NCBI GenBank assembly: GCA_016934645.1
Contig: JAFGSL010000310.1
Location: forward strand, 1 to 12,969
Source of the DNA: Anaerolineae bacterium
GTDB lineage: Bacteria > Chloroflexota > Anaerolineae > B4-G1 > SLSP01
Direction of reading: 5' to 3'
Length of the DNA stretch: 12,969 bases
The translations under genes were made by a program, and so were the position numbers. The notes beneath the pieces were generated by a model, which saw nothing but the letters and a program-made list of their open reading frames with translations, had not been told where the DNA came from and did no database searches. Shown one piece after another: positions 7,455 to 12,969 of this stretch; the stretch's first letter is position 1; each line of letters opens with the position of its first letter.

Positions 7455-8390
7455 ATGACCCATAAACCACACCTACGCCGGTTGAAAGACCGCAGCGCGG
7501 GGCATGCCATGGGCGGGCTGACGTGGATCGCAGCCACGTTGGTGATCGCCATCGGATTGGCGTTGCTCGCCCGTGCGCAGCCGCTGCTGGACATCCAGCC
7601 CTTGGGCAGCCTGCTGACCTCGTCCAAGTGGAGTCCACTGCGCGGGGAGTTTGGTTTTCTCCCGTTCATCGTCGGCACACTGGCCGTCACGCTCCTGGCG
7701 ATGCTCCTGGCCGTGCCCCCTTGCCTGCTGTCAGCGATTTACCTCGCGGAGTACGCGCCCGCACGCCTGCGTCAGGGCATCAAGCCGGTGATCGACCTAC
7801 TGGCGGGCATCCCCTCGGTGGTGTACGGGGTGTGGGGGACACTCACCGTCGTGCCGGTCGTCCGCGACTACGTGACGCCCTGGGTGAGCCGGACGTTGGG
7901 CTTCATCCCCCTGTTCCGCGCCGACAATCCCACCGGATACGGCGTGTTGGCGGGCGGCGTGGTGCTGGCAGTGATGGTCTTCCCCATCATCATCTCGGTG
8001 ACGGAAGAGGTCATCAGCGCGGTGCCCTTCGGGATGCGCGAAGCGGCGCTGGCCCTGGGCGCGACGCGCTGGCAGATGATCAAGAGCGTGGTGCTGCGCC
8101 GGGCGCGACCCGGTGTGATCGCCGCCATCGTCCTGGGCTTCTCGCGCGCCTTCGGCGAGACGATGGCGGTAATGATGGTGACGGGCAACGTCGCCCGCAT
8201 CCCCCGCTCGATCTTCGACCCGTCTTACACCCTGCCGTCGCTCATCGCCAACAACTACGGCGAGATGATGTCCATCCCGTTGTACGATGCCGCGCTGCTG
8301 GCGGCGGCGCTCGTGCTGTTGATCGTCGTCCTTATCTTCACCATCATCGCGCGTATCGTCCTCGCGCGGGCGATCAAGTCCGCAGCATAA
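7455..8390 (+). CDS. pstC: PstC-like ABC permease
   Basis: 311 residues, a normal length for PstC. This is one of the two membrane subunits of the high-affinity phosphate-type importer and pairs with the PstA-like protein. There are about six membrane segments, the first near residues 21-40. The permease EAA loop that docks on the ATPase is clear: EAALALGATRWQMI (197-209) followed by RRARPG (215-220). LLAGIPSVVYGVWG (115-128) and AFGETMAV (232-239) are also typical of PstC/PstA proteins. ATG 7455 lies only 7 bp after the pstS stop and has a weak ribosome-binding site, so translational coupling is likely. A 105-bp gap containing a palindrome separates it from pstA. Confidence 0.92.
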   Translation: MTHKPHLRRLKDRSAGHAMGGLTWIAATLVIAIGLALLARAQPLLDIQPLGSLLTSSKWSPLRGEFGFLPFIVGTLAVTLLAMLLAVPPCLLSAIYLAEYAPARLRQGIKPVIDLLAGIPSVVYGVWGTLTVVPVVRDYVTPWVSRTLGFIPLFRADNPTGYGVLAGGVVLAVMVFPIIISVTEEVISAVPFGMREAALALGATRWQMIKSVVLRRARPGVIAAIVLGFSRAFGETMAVMMVTGNVARIPRSIFDPSYTLPSLIANNYGEMMSIPLYDAALLAAALVLLIVVLIFTIIARIVLARAIKSAA

Positions 8391-8408
8391 ACGACAAACG
8401 GAATTTTT

Positions 8409-8472
8409 ACCACGAAGACACAAAGACACGAAGTTTTATCAGTTTTTCTTTGTGACTTGGTGTCTTAGTGGT
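8409..8472. repeat. Long palindrome between pstC and pstA
   Basis: The 25-base arms 8409-8433 (beginning ACCACGAAGACACAAAG) and 8448-8472 (ending GGTGTCTTAGTGGT) are complementary at 21 of 25 positions around a 14-base T-rich loop. It ends 11 bases before the Shine-Dalgarno of pstA. The style is that of dispersed palindromes in large environmental bacterial genomes. Transcribed, it would form a stable hairpin inside the operon mRNA. Confidence 0.82.
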
Positions 8473-8495
8473 TTACATTCAATGGAGAGCAGGTA

Positions 8496-9347
8496 ATGAG
8501 AATCAACAAACATCTCGAAGAACGCATCATGAAGGGGCTGATGATCGCCTCGCTGGCGCTGGTCGTAGGCAGCGTCGTCGCCATCCTGGGGACGGTGCTC
8601 GTGAAAGGACTGCCCGCGCTCAACTTGGCGATGCTGACCCAGACACCCAAAGGCGGCTACTATCTGGGCAAAGAGGGGGGCATCCTCAACGCGATCACCG
8701 GCTCGCTGGTCCTGGTAGCCGCGGCGACAGTGCTGAGCTTCTTCCCCGCGCTGGCCGTCGTCCTCTACCTGCACATCTTCGCCAAACGCAACCGGCTGCT
8801 CGACCTCATCCGCCTCTCGCTGGACGTGCTGTGGAGCGTGCCGTCCATCGTCTACGGCGCGTTCGGCTTCACGTTGATGTTGGTGCTGGGACTGCGCGCC
8901 TCGCTGCTCGGCGGCATCATCGCGCTGGCGCTGCTGGAGTTCCCGGTCATGATCCGCACAATGGATGAAGTGCTGCTGATGGTGCCCCCCGAATTGAAAG
9001 AGGTCTCGTATGCGATGGGCGCAACGCGCCTGGAGACCGCTACCCGCGTGATCCTGCGGCAAGCCGCGCCCGGCCTGTTGACCGCCGTGATGCTGGCCTG
9101 CGGGCGCGGCATCGGCGACGCGGCTTCGGTGCTGTTCACCGCCGGGTACACCGACCGCATGCCAACCACGCTGCTGCGGCCCGTGGCGTCGCTGCCGCTG
9201 GCGGTCTTCTTCCAGCTTGGGACGCCGGTCCCGCAGGTGCAGGAGCGCGCGTATGCCTCGGCCCTGGTGCTGACGATCATCGTGCTGGGGCTGAGCCTGG
9301 GCGCGCGCAGCCTGACCCGCCGCCTGTCGCGGCACATCATCCGCTGA
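8496..9347 (+). CDS. pstA: PstA-like ABC permease
   Basis: 283 residues, the usual PstA length. It is the second membrane subunit of the importer. The segments include about 13-38, 65-94, 110-135 and 138-153. VLWSVPSIVYGAFG (111-124) corresponds to IPSVVYG in PstC. The EAA-type loop reads EVSYAMGATRLETATRVILRQAAPG (169-193), and GRGIGDAASVLFTAG (203-217) aligns with ARAIGETAPLLFTAG of canonical PstA, so Glu is replaced by Asp210's predecessor region (GD for GE). The start at ATG 8496 is supported by GGAG at 8484-8487. ATG 8529, also in frame, is a possible alternative. It is 9 bp before pstB. Sequence resemblance and gene order agree. Confidence 0.9.
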   Translation: MRINKHLEERIMKGLMIASLALVVGSVVAILGTVLVKGLPALNLAMLTQTPKGGYYLGKEGGILNAITGSLVLVAAATVLSFFPALAVVLYLHIFAKRNRLLDLIRLSLDVLWSVPSIVYGAFGFTLMLVLGLRASLLGGIIALALLEFPVMIRTMDEVLLMVPPELKEVSYAMGATRLETATRVILRQAAPGLLTAVMLACGRGIGDAASVLFTAGYTDRMPTTLLRPVASLPLAVFFQLGTPVPQVQERAYASALVLTIIVLGLSLGARSLTRRLSRHIIR

Positions 9348-9356
9348 GGTAGCATT

Positions 9357-10127
9357 ATGAGCGATGCATTGAACGATCCCCTGATCCAGATTCAAGGCCT
9401 GAACGTCGCCTACGGCAGCCAGCGCGCCATCCGCGACGTGAGCGTGGACATCCCGGCGCGCCAGATTACCGCGATCATCGGGCCGTCGGGCTGTGGCAAG
9501 ACGACGCTGCTGCGCTCCATCAGCCGGCTGACGGAATTGTTGGACGGCGTGCGCGTGTGGGGCAAAATTCTGTTCGACGGGCAAGACGTCTACGCGCCCG
9601 GCGTGGATGTGACGGACGTGCGCAAGCGCATCGGCCTGCTGGCGCAGCGACCCTTTCCCCTGCCGATGTCGATCTACGACAACGTGGCCTACGGGCCGCG
9701 CCTGTACGGCGTGCGGCAGCGCGACGCGCTGAACGCCATCGTGGAGAAAGAGTTGCGCGCCGCCGGGCTGTGGGACGAGGTGAAGGATCGCCTGAACGCT
9801 CCCGCGACGGCGCTGTCCATCGGGCAGCAGCAGCGGCTGTGCCTGGCGCGCGGTCTGGCGGTGGAGCCGGACGTGCTGCTGTGCGACGAGGTCACGTCCG
9901 CGCTGGATCCCATTTCCGCGCAGCGCATCGAGGGGCGGCTGGTGGAACTGAAAAGCAATTACACCATCATCCTGGTGACGCACGTGCTGCGCCAGGCGCG
10001 CCGCCTGGCCGATTACGTGATCTTCATGTACCTGGGCGAGCTGATCGAACAAGGGCCCGCGAAAGAGATCTTCCACCATCCCCAACAAGCCAAAACGCGC
10101 GCGTACCTGGAAGGCGAATTGTACTGA
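9357..10127 (+). CDS. pstB: PstB-like ATPase of the ABC importer
   Basis: 256 residues, typical for PstB. It is the cytoplasmic ATPase driving the PstC/PstA-like channel. Walker A is GPSGCGKTT (42-50), the Q-loop glutamine is Gln97, the signature is LSIGQQQR (153-160), Walker B ends VLLCDE (173-178), SALDPIS is at 181-187 and the switch histidine is His209. FMYLGELIE (223-231) is strongly PstB-like. Three conserved spots differ from E. coli PstB: LSGGQ is LSIGQ, LLLDEP is LLCDEV, and THNMQQA is THVLRQA. All catalytic residues (Lys48, Asp177, Glu178, His209) are present, so it should be active. GAGGT at 9346-9350 precedes ATG 9357. A run of heptamer repeats follows its stop. Confidence 0.92.
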   Translation: MSDALNDPLIQIQGLNVAYGSQRAIRDVSVDIPARQITAIIGPSGCGKTTLLRSISRLTELLDGVRVWGKILFDGQDVYAPGVDVTDVRKRIGLLAQRPFPLPMSIYDNVAYGPRLYGVRQRDALNAIVEKELRAAGLWDEVKDRLNAPATALSIGQQQRLCLARGLAVEPDVLLCDEVTSALDPISAQRIEGRLVELKSNYTIILVTHVLRQARRLADYVIFMYLGELIEQGPAKEIFHHPQQAKTRAYLEGELY

Positions 10128-10130
10128 TTT

Positions 10131-10179
10131 CGAATTTCGAATTACGAATTACGAATTGCGAGTTGCGAGTGACGAGTTT
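10131..10179. repeat. Seven tandem degenerate heptamers between pstB and the CHR gene
   Basis: Seven consecutive 7-base units run without interruption: CGAATTT, CGAATTA, CGAATTA, CGAATTG, CGAGTTG, CGAGTGA, CGAGTTT. They fill most of the 65-bp gap and end 3 bases before the ribosome-binding site of the next gene. They resemble the short tandemly repeated heptanucleotides known from cyanobacteria and other large genomes. Confidence 0.85.
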
Positions 10180-10182
10180 TCA

Positions 10183-10188
10183 GGGAGG
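10183..10188 (+). promoter_or_regulatory. Shine-Dalgarno GGGAGG of the CHR-family gene
   Basis: GGGAGG lies directly before two adjacent in-frame ATGs at 10190 and 10193. Spacing is 1 base to the first and 4 to the second, so 10193 is preferred, although 4 is short. Confidence 0.65.
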
Positions 10189-10192
10189 TATG

Positions 10193-10711
10193 ATGGACAA
10201 CTTGTGGCAGTTATTTGTGACGTTTCTCAAGGTCAATCTCTTGACCACGTCCGGGCCGGCGTCGGCGGGGCTGCTCTACTCCGAGACGGTCGGCAAGTTG
10301 ATGACACGCGAAGAGTTTGTCGAGGCGGTGGGCTATTCGAGCGTGCTGCCGGGGTCCGACGCCCTGCAAATGGCGATGTTCGTGGGCTACCGCGTGGGCG
10401 GCATTGCCGGTGCGGTGGTCGCCTGCATCGGCGCGATCCTGCCGCCGACGGTCATCATGCTCGGCGTCGCTATGCTCCTCACGCGCCTGCGCAACGAGGC
10501 CTGGATCGGCAGTTTCGTCAAAGGGCTGACGCCCGCGCTCGCCGCGCTCTTGCTGGTGACGGCCTACCAGGTCGTCGGCGACAAGGGTTGGCAGGGATGG
10601 GCGCCGTTCGTGTTGGGGACGGCGAGTCTGGCAGCGCTGCTGCTCTTCAAGATTCCGCCGACGCTGGTGCTGCTCGCCGCCGGCATCCTCGGCATCGTCA
10701 TCTTCCGGTAG
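10193..10711 (+). CDS. Half-size CHR-family (chromate transporter-like) membrane protein
   Basis: 172 residues with about five or six hydrophobic segments (about 4-18, 64-82, 83-97, 112-128, 138-152, 156-171). The arrangement LFVTFLKVNLLT, then MTREEFVEAVGYSSVLPGSDALQMAMFVGYRVGGIAGA, matches the N-terminal CHR domain: an EEF helix, a PGP-like turn and a GYRVGGxxGA segment. The usual FGGG in the first segment is TSGPAS here. ChrA proteins are about 400 residues with two CHR domains. Short CHR proteins are normally encoded as adjacent pairs, but only one is present here. CHR proteins are associated with chromate efflux and some with sulfate-related transport. The actual substrate is unknown. 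Position after pstSCAB suggests an oxyanion-related role. The long open frame extending upstream to 9557 is an out-of-frame reading of pstB. Confidence 0.78.
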   Translation: MDNLWQLFVTFLKVNLLTTSGPASAGLLYSETVGKLMTREEFVEAVGYSSVLPGSDALQMAMFVGYRVGGIAGAVVACIGAILPPTVIMLGVAMLLTRLRNEAWIGSFVKGLTPALAALLLVTAYQVVGDKGWQGWAPFVLGTASLAALLLFKIPPTLVLLAAGILGIVIFR

Positions 10712-10721
10712 GAAAACTTAC

Positions 10722-10762
10722 TGTGTGTTTTTGGACACGCTGCGCGTGTCCAAAAACACACA
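10722..10762. repeat. Perfect 19-bp inverted repeat between the CHR and Usp genes
   Basis: Arm 10722-10740 (TGTGTGTTTTTGGACACGC) is exactly complementary to 10744-10762, with a TGC loop. It starts 11 bases after the CHR stop. No T-run follows (TTTCGAC), so it is not a canonical intrinsic terminator, but such a stem would strongly affect mRNA 3'-end stability or partial termination before usp. Confidence 0.88.
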
Positions 10763-10781
10763 TTTCGACTTTCTCCCTCCT

Positions 10782-10795
10782 TCCCGCGCGCGGGA
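10782..10795. other. GC palindrome just upstream of the usp ribosome-binding site
   Basis: TCCCGCGCGCGGGA is a perfect 14-base palindrome. It is flanked by CCTCC on the left and GGAGG on the right, which could extend the stem with a bulge. The usp Shine-Dalgarno AGGAGGA (10804-10810) begins 9 bases later, so the pyrimidine-rich left side could alternatively pair with it and lower translation. The pairing is speculative; the palindrome is plain. Confidence 0.4.
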
Positions 10796-10817
10796 GGAGG
10801 ACTAGGAGGAAAAGAGC

Positions 10818-11639
10818 ATGAACCTGTTATTGTGCACCGACGGAACCCCCAAGAGCGAGGGCGCGCTGGCGTTCGGCATCCGGCTGGCACGTACGCTCGA
10901 AGTCTCCATCACGCTGTTGGGAGCCTGCGAAGAGCCGGCTCAGGAGGCCGCCCTCACCGCAACCCTGACAGACATCTGCGCGCGCCTGACGGCGGAAGGC
11001 ATCTCCTGCGAGACCGTGCTGCATCCTATGCCGATCCGCCACGCAGTCGTCGCGCAGGGCACGGCCATTACTTACGACATGGTAATCGTCGGATTGGTAG
11101 AACGTGGGCGGTTGCGGCGTTGGCTGCGCGGCCCGTCCACCCGCCGCATCCTGCAATACGTGACCGCGCCCGTGCTCGTCGTGCCGTTCGACCGCCCGGC
11201 AGTCCGCAACATCCTGCTGTGCAGCGGCGACCTGTGGTATCCCGCCACCACGATGGAGATGGTGCAGCACATCGCCGTGAGTGCGGGAGCCGAGGTCACG
11301 CTGCTGTACGTCATCCCCCAACCGCAGCTCAGCTATCCCGTTTTGCGGGAAATGGAAGATGCCTGGGGTGCCCTGCTCCAGACGGACACGCTCCAAGGAC
11401 GCAATCTGAAAAGTTGCCAGGAGACGCTGCGCAGCCAGGGGATCGAAACCGGCATCAAGCTGCGGCACGGCCCTGTCGCCGAGCAAATCCTGTCCGAAAT
11501 CCGCGAGGGCGAATACGATATGGTCGCCCTCGGCTCCACATACGCCGCGCAAAGCCTGCGCCGCTACTTCGCCCCCGGCATCACCGACAAGATCGTCGAG
11601 CACGCAGGGCGACCGGTGCTCGTAGTGCGGCACAAATAA
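10818..11639 (+). CDS. Tandem-domain universal stress protein (UspA family)
   Basis: 273 residues in two Usp domains (about 1-125 and 129-272). Each begins with a beta-strand that opens the alpha/beta fold (MNLLLCTDG; VRNILLCSG) and ends with APVLVVP or RPVLVVRH. Cytoplasmic; Usp proteins typically bind ATP or act in stress survival. The nucleotide motif G-2x-G-9x-G-(S/T) is incomplete in both halves. Domain 1 has GLVERG then GPST (92-108), and domain 2 has GSTYAAQS then PGIT (239-256), so ATP binding is uncertain. The start is firm: AGGAGGA at 10804-10810, 7 bases before ATG 10818. It is last in the same-strand cluster, 106 bp after the CHR gene and behind a strong hairpin, so it may be expressed at a different level. 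A link to the transporter is inferred from position only. Confidence 0.87.
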   Translation: MNLLLCTDGTPKSEGALAFGIRLARTLEVSITLLGACEEPAQEAALTATLTDICARLTAEGISCETVLHPMPIRHAVVAQGTAITYDMVIVGLVERGRLRRWLRGPSTRRILQYVTAPVLVVPFDRPAVRNILLCSGDLWYPATTMEMVQHIAVSAGAEVTLLYVIPQPQLSYPVLREMEDAWGALLQTDTLQGRNLKSCQETLRSQGIETGIKLRHGPVAEQILSEIREGEYDMVALGSTYAAQSLRRYFAPGITDKIVEHAGRPVLVVRHK

Positions 11640-11674
11640 CCGTTCACGACTTACACCCTGGTTTACAGCTTTAA

Positions 11675-11725
11675 GGGGATCGCCAGATCCCCGGCCATGT
11701 GCCGGAGTCAGGGATCTGACGATCC
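11675..11725. repeat. Compound palindrome downstream of usp
   Basis: GGGGATC/GATCCCC (11675-11681 with 11686-11692) and CCGGC/GCCGG (11691-11695 with 11701-11705) form small hairpins. On a larger scale, 11677-11691 is complementary to 11711-11725 at 14 of 15 positions. A terminator or dispersed repeat unit is likely. Confidence 0.7.
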
Positions 11726-11755
11726 TCTCTGAGCATTGTGCGCTCTCTCAAAGCT

Positions 11756-11779
11756 GTGGCCGGTCTCCGACCGCGCCAC
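11756..11779. other. Hairpin in the convergent intergenic region
   Basis: GTGGCCGGTC (11756-11765) pairs with GACCG-C-GCCAC (11769-11779) with one bulged base and a TCC loop, giving a 10-bp stem. There is no T-run. It may contribute to transcript 3' ends. Confidence 0.45.
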
Positions 11780-11805
11780 CGGCGGGTAAGACCATTTACT
11801 GAACA

Positions 11806-11883
11806 GGCGTCCCCCCTCTAACTCCCCCCGACGGGGGGAGAACAAAAGTCTCCCCCCATCGGGGGGGATTCAAGGGGGGCGCC
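11806..11883. repeat. Nested C-run/G-run palindromes between convergent genes
   Basis: Inner hairpin 1 is CTCCCCCC (11822-11829) with GGGGGGAG (11833-11840). Inner hairpin 2 is TCCCCCC (11851-11857) with GGGGGGA (about 11862-11868). The outer flanks GGCGTCCCCCC (11806-11816) and GGGGGGCGCC (11874-11883) are also nearly complementary, so the whole forms a two-headed cruciform. It ends 3 bases from the stop of the - strand gene. The position fits a bidirectional 3'-end structure, and the style fits a dispersed repeat family. Confidence 0.7.
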
Positions 11884-11886
11884 ACC

Positions 11887-12969
11887 TCATCGCATCACGA
11901 GCGGCAGATAGACAACGTACCCATTGACGACCACGCCCGCTGACCGCGACCACAGGTTGCCCAGGCCATCGTCGATCAGCGCGATGTTGTCGATGTAGGT
12001 TGGCTGGACGATGCCCAGGCCGACGGTAACGCCGAACGTGATGGTGACGGGCTGCCGCACCGAGACGCTCCCGCTCCAGGTGATGACGTCCCCGGCAATC
12101 CCATAGCTGCCGGACGAAGCCCACAGATCCCCCAGATAGTGGACGCCGGACGGCAGCGTGTCGGTCACGCGAGCGGCAGGCAGTTTGGGGCCGGGATTGT
12201 GCAAGACGATAGTGTAGGTCAACGTGTCGCCCGGACCGGGCAGCGTCGGTTGCACACTCTTGGTTAAGTTGTGAAGCGAACCGTATAACACATTGCCGGT
12301 ACGCCGGTAATTGCCCCGTCCAGTGCCCCAGAAGACATAGGCGTCCGCCGTGCCAGGCAGATCGTAGGCCACGAAGCCGGAATGGGCGGTGTTGATGACC
12401 GCCTCCAGCTCACCATCGCCGTCGATGTCGTCCAGCGTGGGGGCGGCCAATCCGCCGTTCCAGGTTGGACTGCCGAAGGCCGCGGGTAAATTGACCGCGT
12501 GCAACAGGTTGCCCAAGTAGTCCAGGATGTAGAATTTTCCGGTCTGGCCGCTGCCCTTTTGCGCCCACGTGGTAAAGAGCACTTCGGCGTAACCGTTGTT
12601 GTCCAGGTCGGCCACCACCGGCTCGGAGGCGAACCGCAGCGGGTAGCTGTGGGGATAGACCACAAACGGCCAGTTGCCGTGCTGCGTTTTATCCAGCCAG
12701 TAGGCGTGGACGCGGCCATCGTAGGAAGAGAAGATGATCTCCAGATTGCCGTCGCCGTCGAGGTCGGCGGTAACAGGGTTCGACATGTTGCTCTCGATAA
12801 CGTTGTAATCCTCGCTCACCGGGGCGGCGTTGCCATCGGGGACCGGGATAACGGTCCAGTCGAAGCCGTCTGCACTCCAGCGGGTGCGGTCGGCGTTGAA
12901 GATAAAGGGCATCTCGTAGAGGCTGGTATAGGGATCGGTCCCGCAGTTGTAGACGTTGCCCATCGCCAC
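11887..12969 (-). CDS. Exported VCBS/FG-GAP plus DUF11-like protein, 5' end outside the window
   Basis: The last 360 residues of a longer protein. The frame is open to the window edge, and the GTG at 12969-12967 is just the first codon visible. Three Ca-binding loops of the DxDxDGxxE type are present: ADLDGDGNLE (68-77), ADLDNNGYAE (120-129) and DDIDGDGELE (180-189). Each follows a short hydrophobic strand, as in VCBS/FG-GAP propeller blades. GRGNYRRTG (218-226) closes the propeller, as is common in this group. A DUF11-like domain (about 235-345) has LTYTIVLHNPG and VTDTLPSGV. The protein ends YLPLVMR followed directly by TGA, a C-terminal motif shared with the interior of the two propeller proteins. 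It is probably secreted or surface-bound. It is convergent with usp and has no visible partner. These Asp-rich blades differ from the [11 protein letters not shown] blades of the first two genes. Confidence 0.85.
   Translation of the reverse strand: MAMGNVYNCGTDPYTSLYEMPFIFNADRTRWSADGFDWTVIPVPDGNAAPVSEDYNVIESNMSNPVTADLDGDGNLEIIFSSYDGRVHAYWLDKTQHGNWPFVVYPHSYPLRFASEPVVADLDNNGYAEVLFTTWAQKGSGQTGKFYILDYLGNLLHAVNLPAAFGSPTWNGGLAAPTLDDIDGDGELEAVINTAHSGFVAYDLPGTADAYVFWGTGRGNYRRTGNVLYGSLHNLTKSVQPTLPGPGDTLTYTIVLHNPGPKLPAARVTDTLPSGVHYLGDLWASSGSYGIAGDVITWSGSVSVRQPVTITFGVTVGLGIVQPTYIDNIALIDDGLGNLWSRSAGVVVNGYVVYLPLVMR

Noticed and set aside
7523..8455. 310-codon + strand open frame overlapping pstC
   Set aside because: Low-complexity Arg/Gly/His-rich translation in the wrong frame of a clear permease gene.
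8439..10088. 549-codon open frame on the - strand opposite pstA and pstB
   Set aside because: Composition rich in Gln, His, Arg and Asp with no domain, lying antisense to clear transporter genes. It is a shadow of GC-rich codon usage.
9557..10192. N-terminal extension of the CHR gene into pstB
   Set aside because: It is an out-of-frame reading of pstB plus the heptamer array (giving FELRITNCELR). The family length and the ribosome-binding site support a start at 10193.
10827..11633. 268-codon open frame on the - strand opposite usp
   Set aside because: Antisense shadow of the universal stress gene, with no recognisable domain or ribosome-binding site.

Overview
The window looks like a piece of a Chloroflexota chromosome, probably Anaerolineae or a close relative. 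This is an inference from three things: large secreted beta-propeller and SUMF1-fold proteins, a YLPLVxR tail motif that I associate with exported proteins of that phylum, and the number and style of dispersed palindromes between genes. There is no rRNA or marker gene to confirm the phylum. No tRNA, rRNA, CRISPR array, insertion sequence or phage gene was seen.

Region 1 (1-5102) holds two tandem paralogues on the + strand. Each encodes a FG-GAP beta-propeller, a PKD-like Ig domain, a YLPL-type motif and a C-terminal SUMF1/FGE-fold domain. The first is broken at its 5' end by a frameshift near 131, with stops in all frames before it. It also carries an FN3-like domain that the second lacks. 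The second is intact, with a signal peptide and exactly seven propeller repeats. Both are followed by a copy of the same palindromic element, so gene plus element appears to have been duplicated as a unit. Both SUMF1 domains lack cysteines where formylglycine-generating enzymes carry their catalytic pair, so they are more likely binding or structural domains than enzymes.

Region 2 (5159-6376) is a single membrane acyltransferase-3 gene with the R-X10-H motif.

Region 3 (6436-11639) is a + strand cluster, probably one operon: a PstS-like lipoprotein, PstC, PstA, PstB, a half-size CHR-family (chromate transporter-like) membrane protein and a tandem-domain universal stress protein. PhoU is absent from the window. 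The binding protein and ATPase depart from canonical Pst at several positions, so 'phosphate' is the default substrate rather than a proven one. The three longer gaps in this cluster each hold a different repeat: a 25-bp-arm palindrome, seven heptamers, and a perfect 19-bp inverted repeat.

Region 4 (11640-11886) is a convergent intergenic stretch packed with hairpins. Region 5 (11887-12969, - strand) is the 3' part of another exported protein, with Ca-binding VCBS/FG-GAP loops, a DUF11-like domain and a C-terminal YLPLVMR. Its 5' end lies outside the window.

The best leads are the noncanonical pst-like/CHR/Usp cassette, the YLPLVxR motif shared by three proteins, and the density of distinct palindromic repeats.
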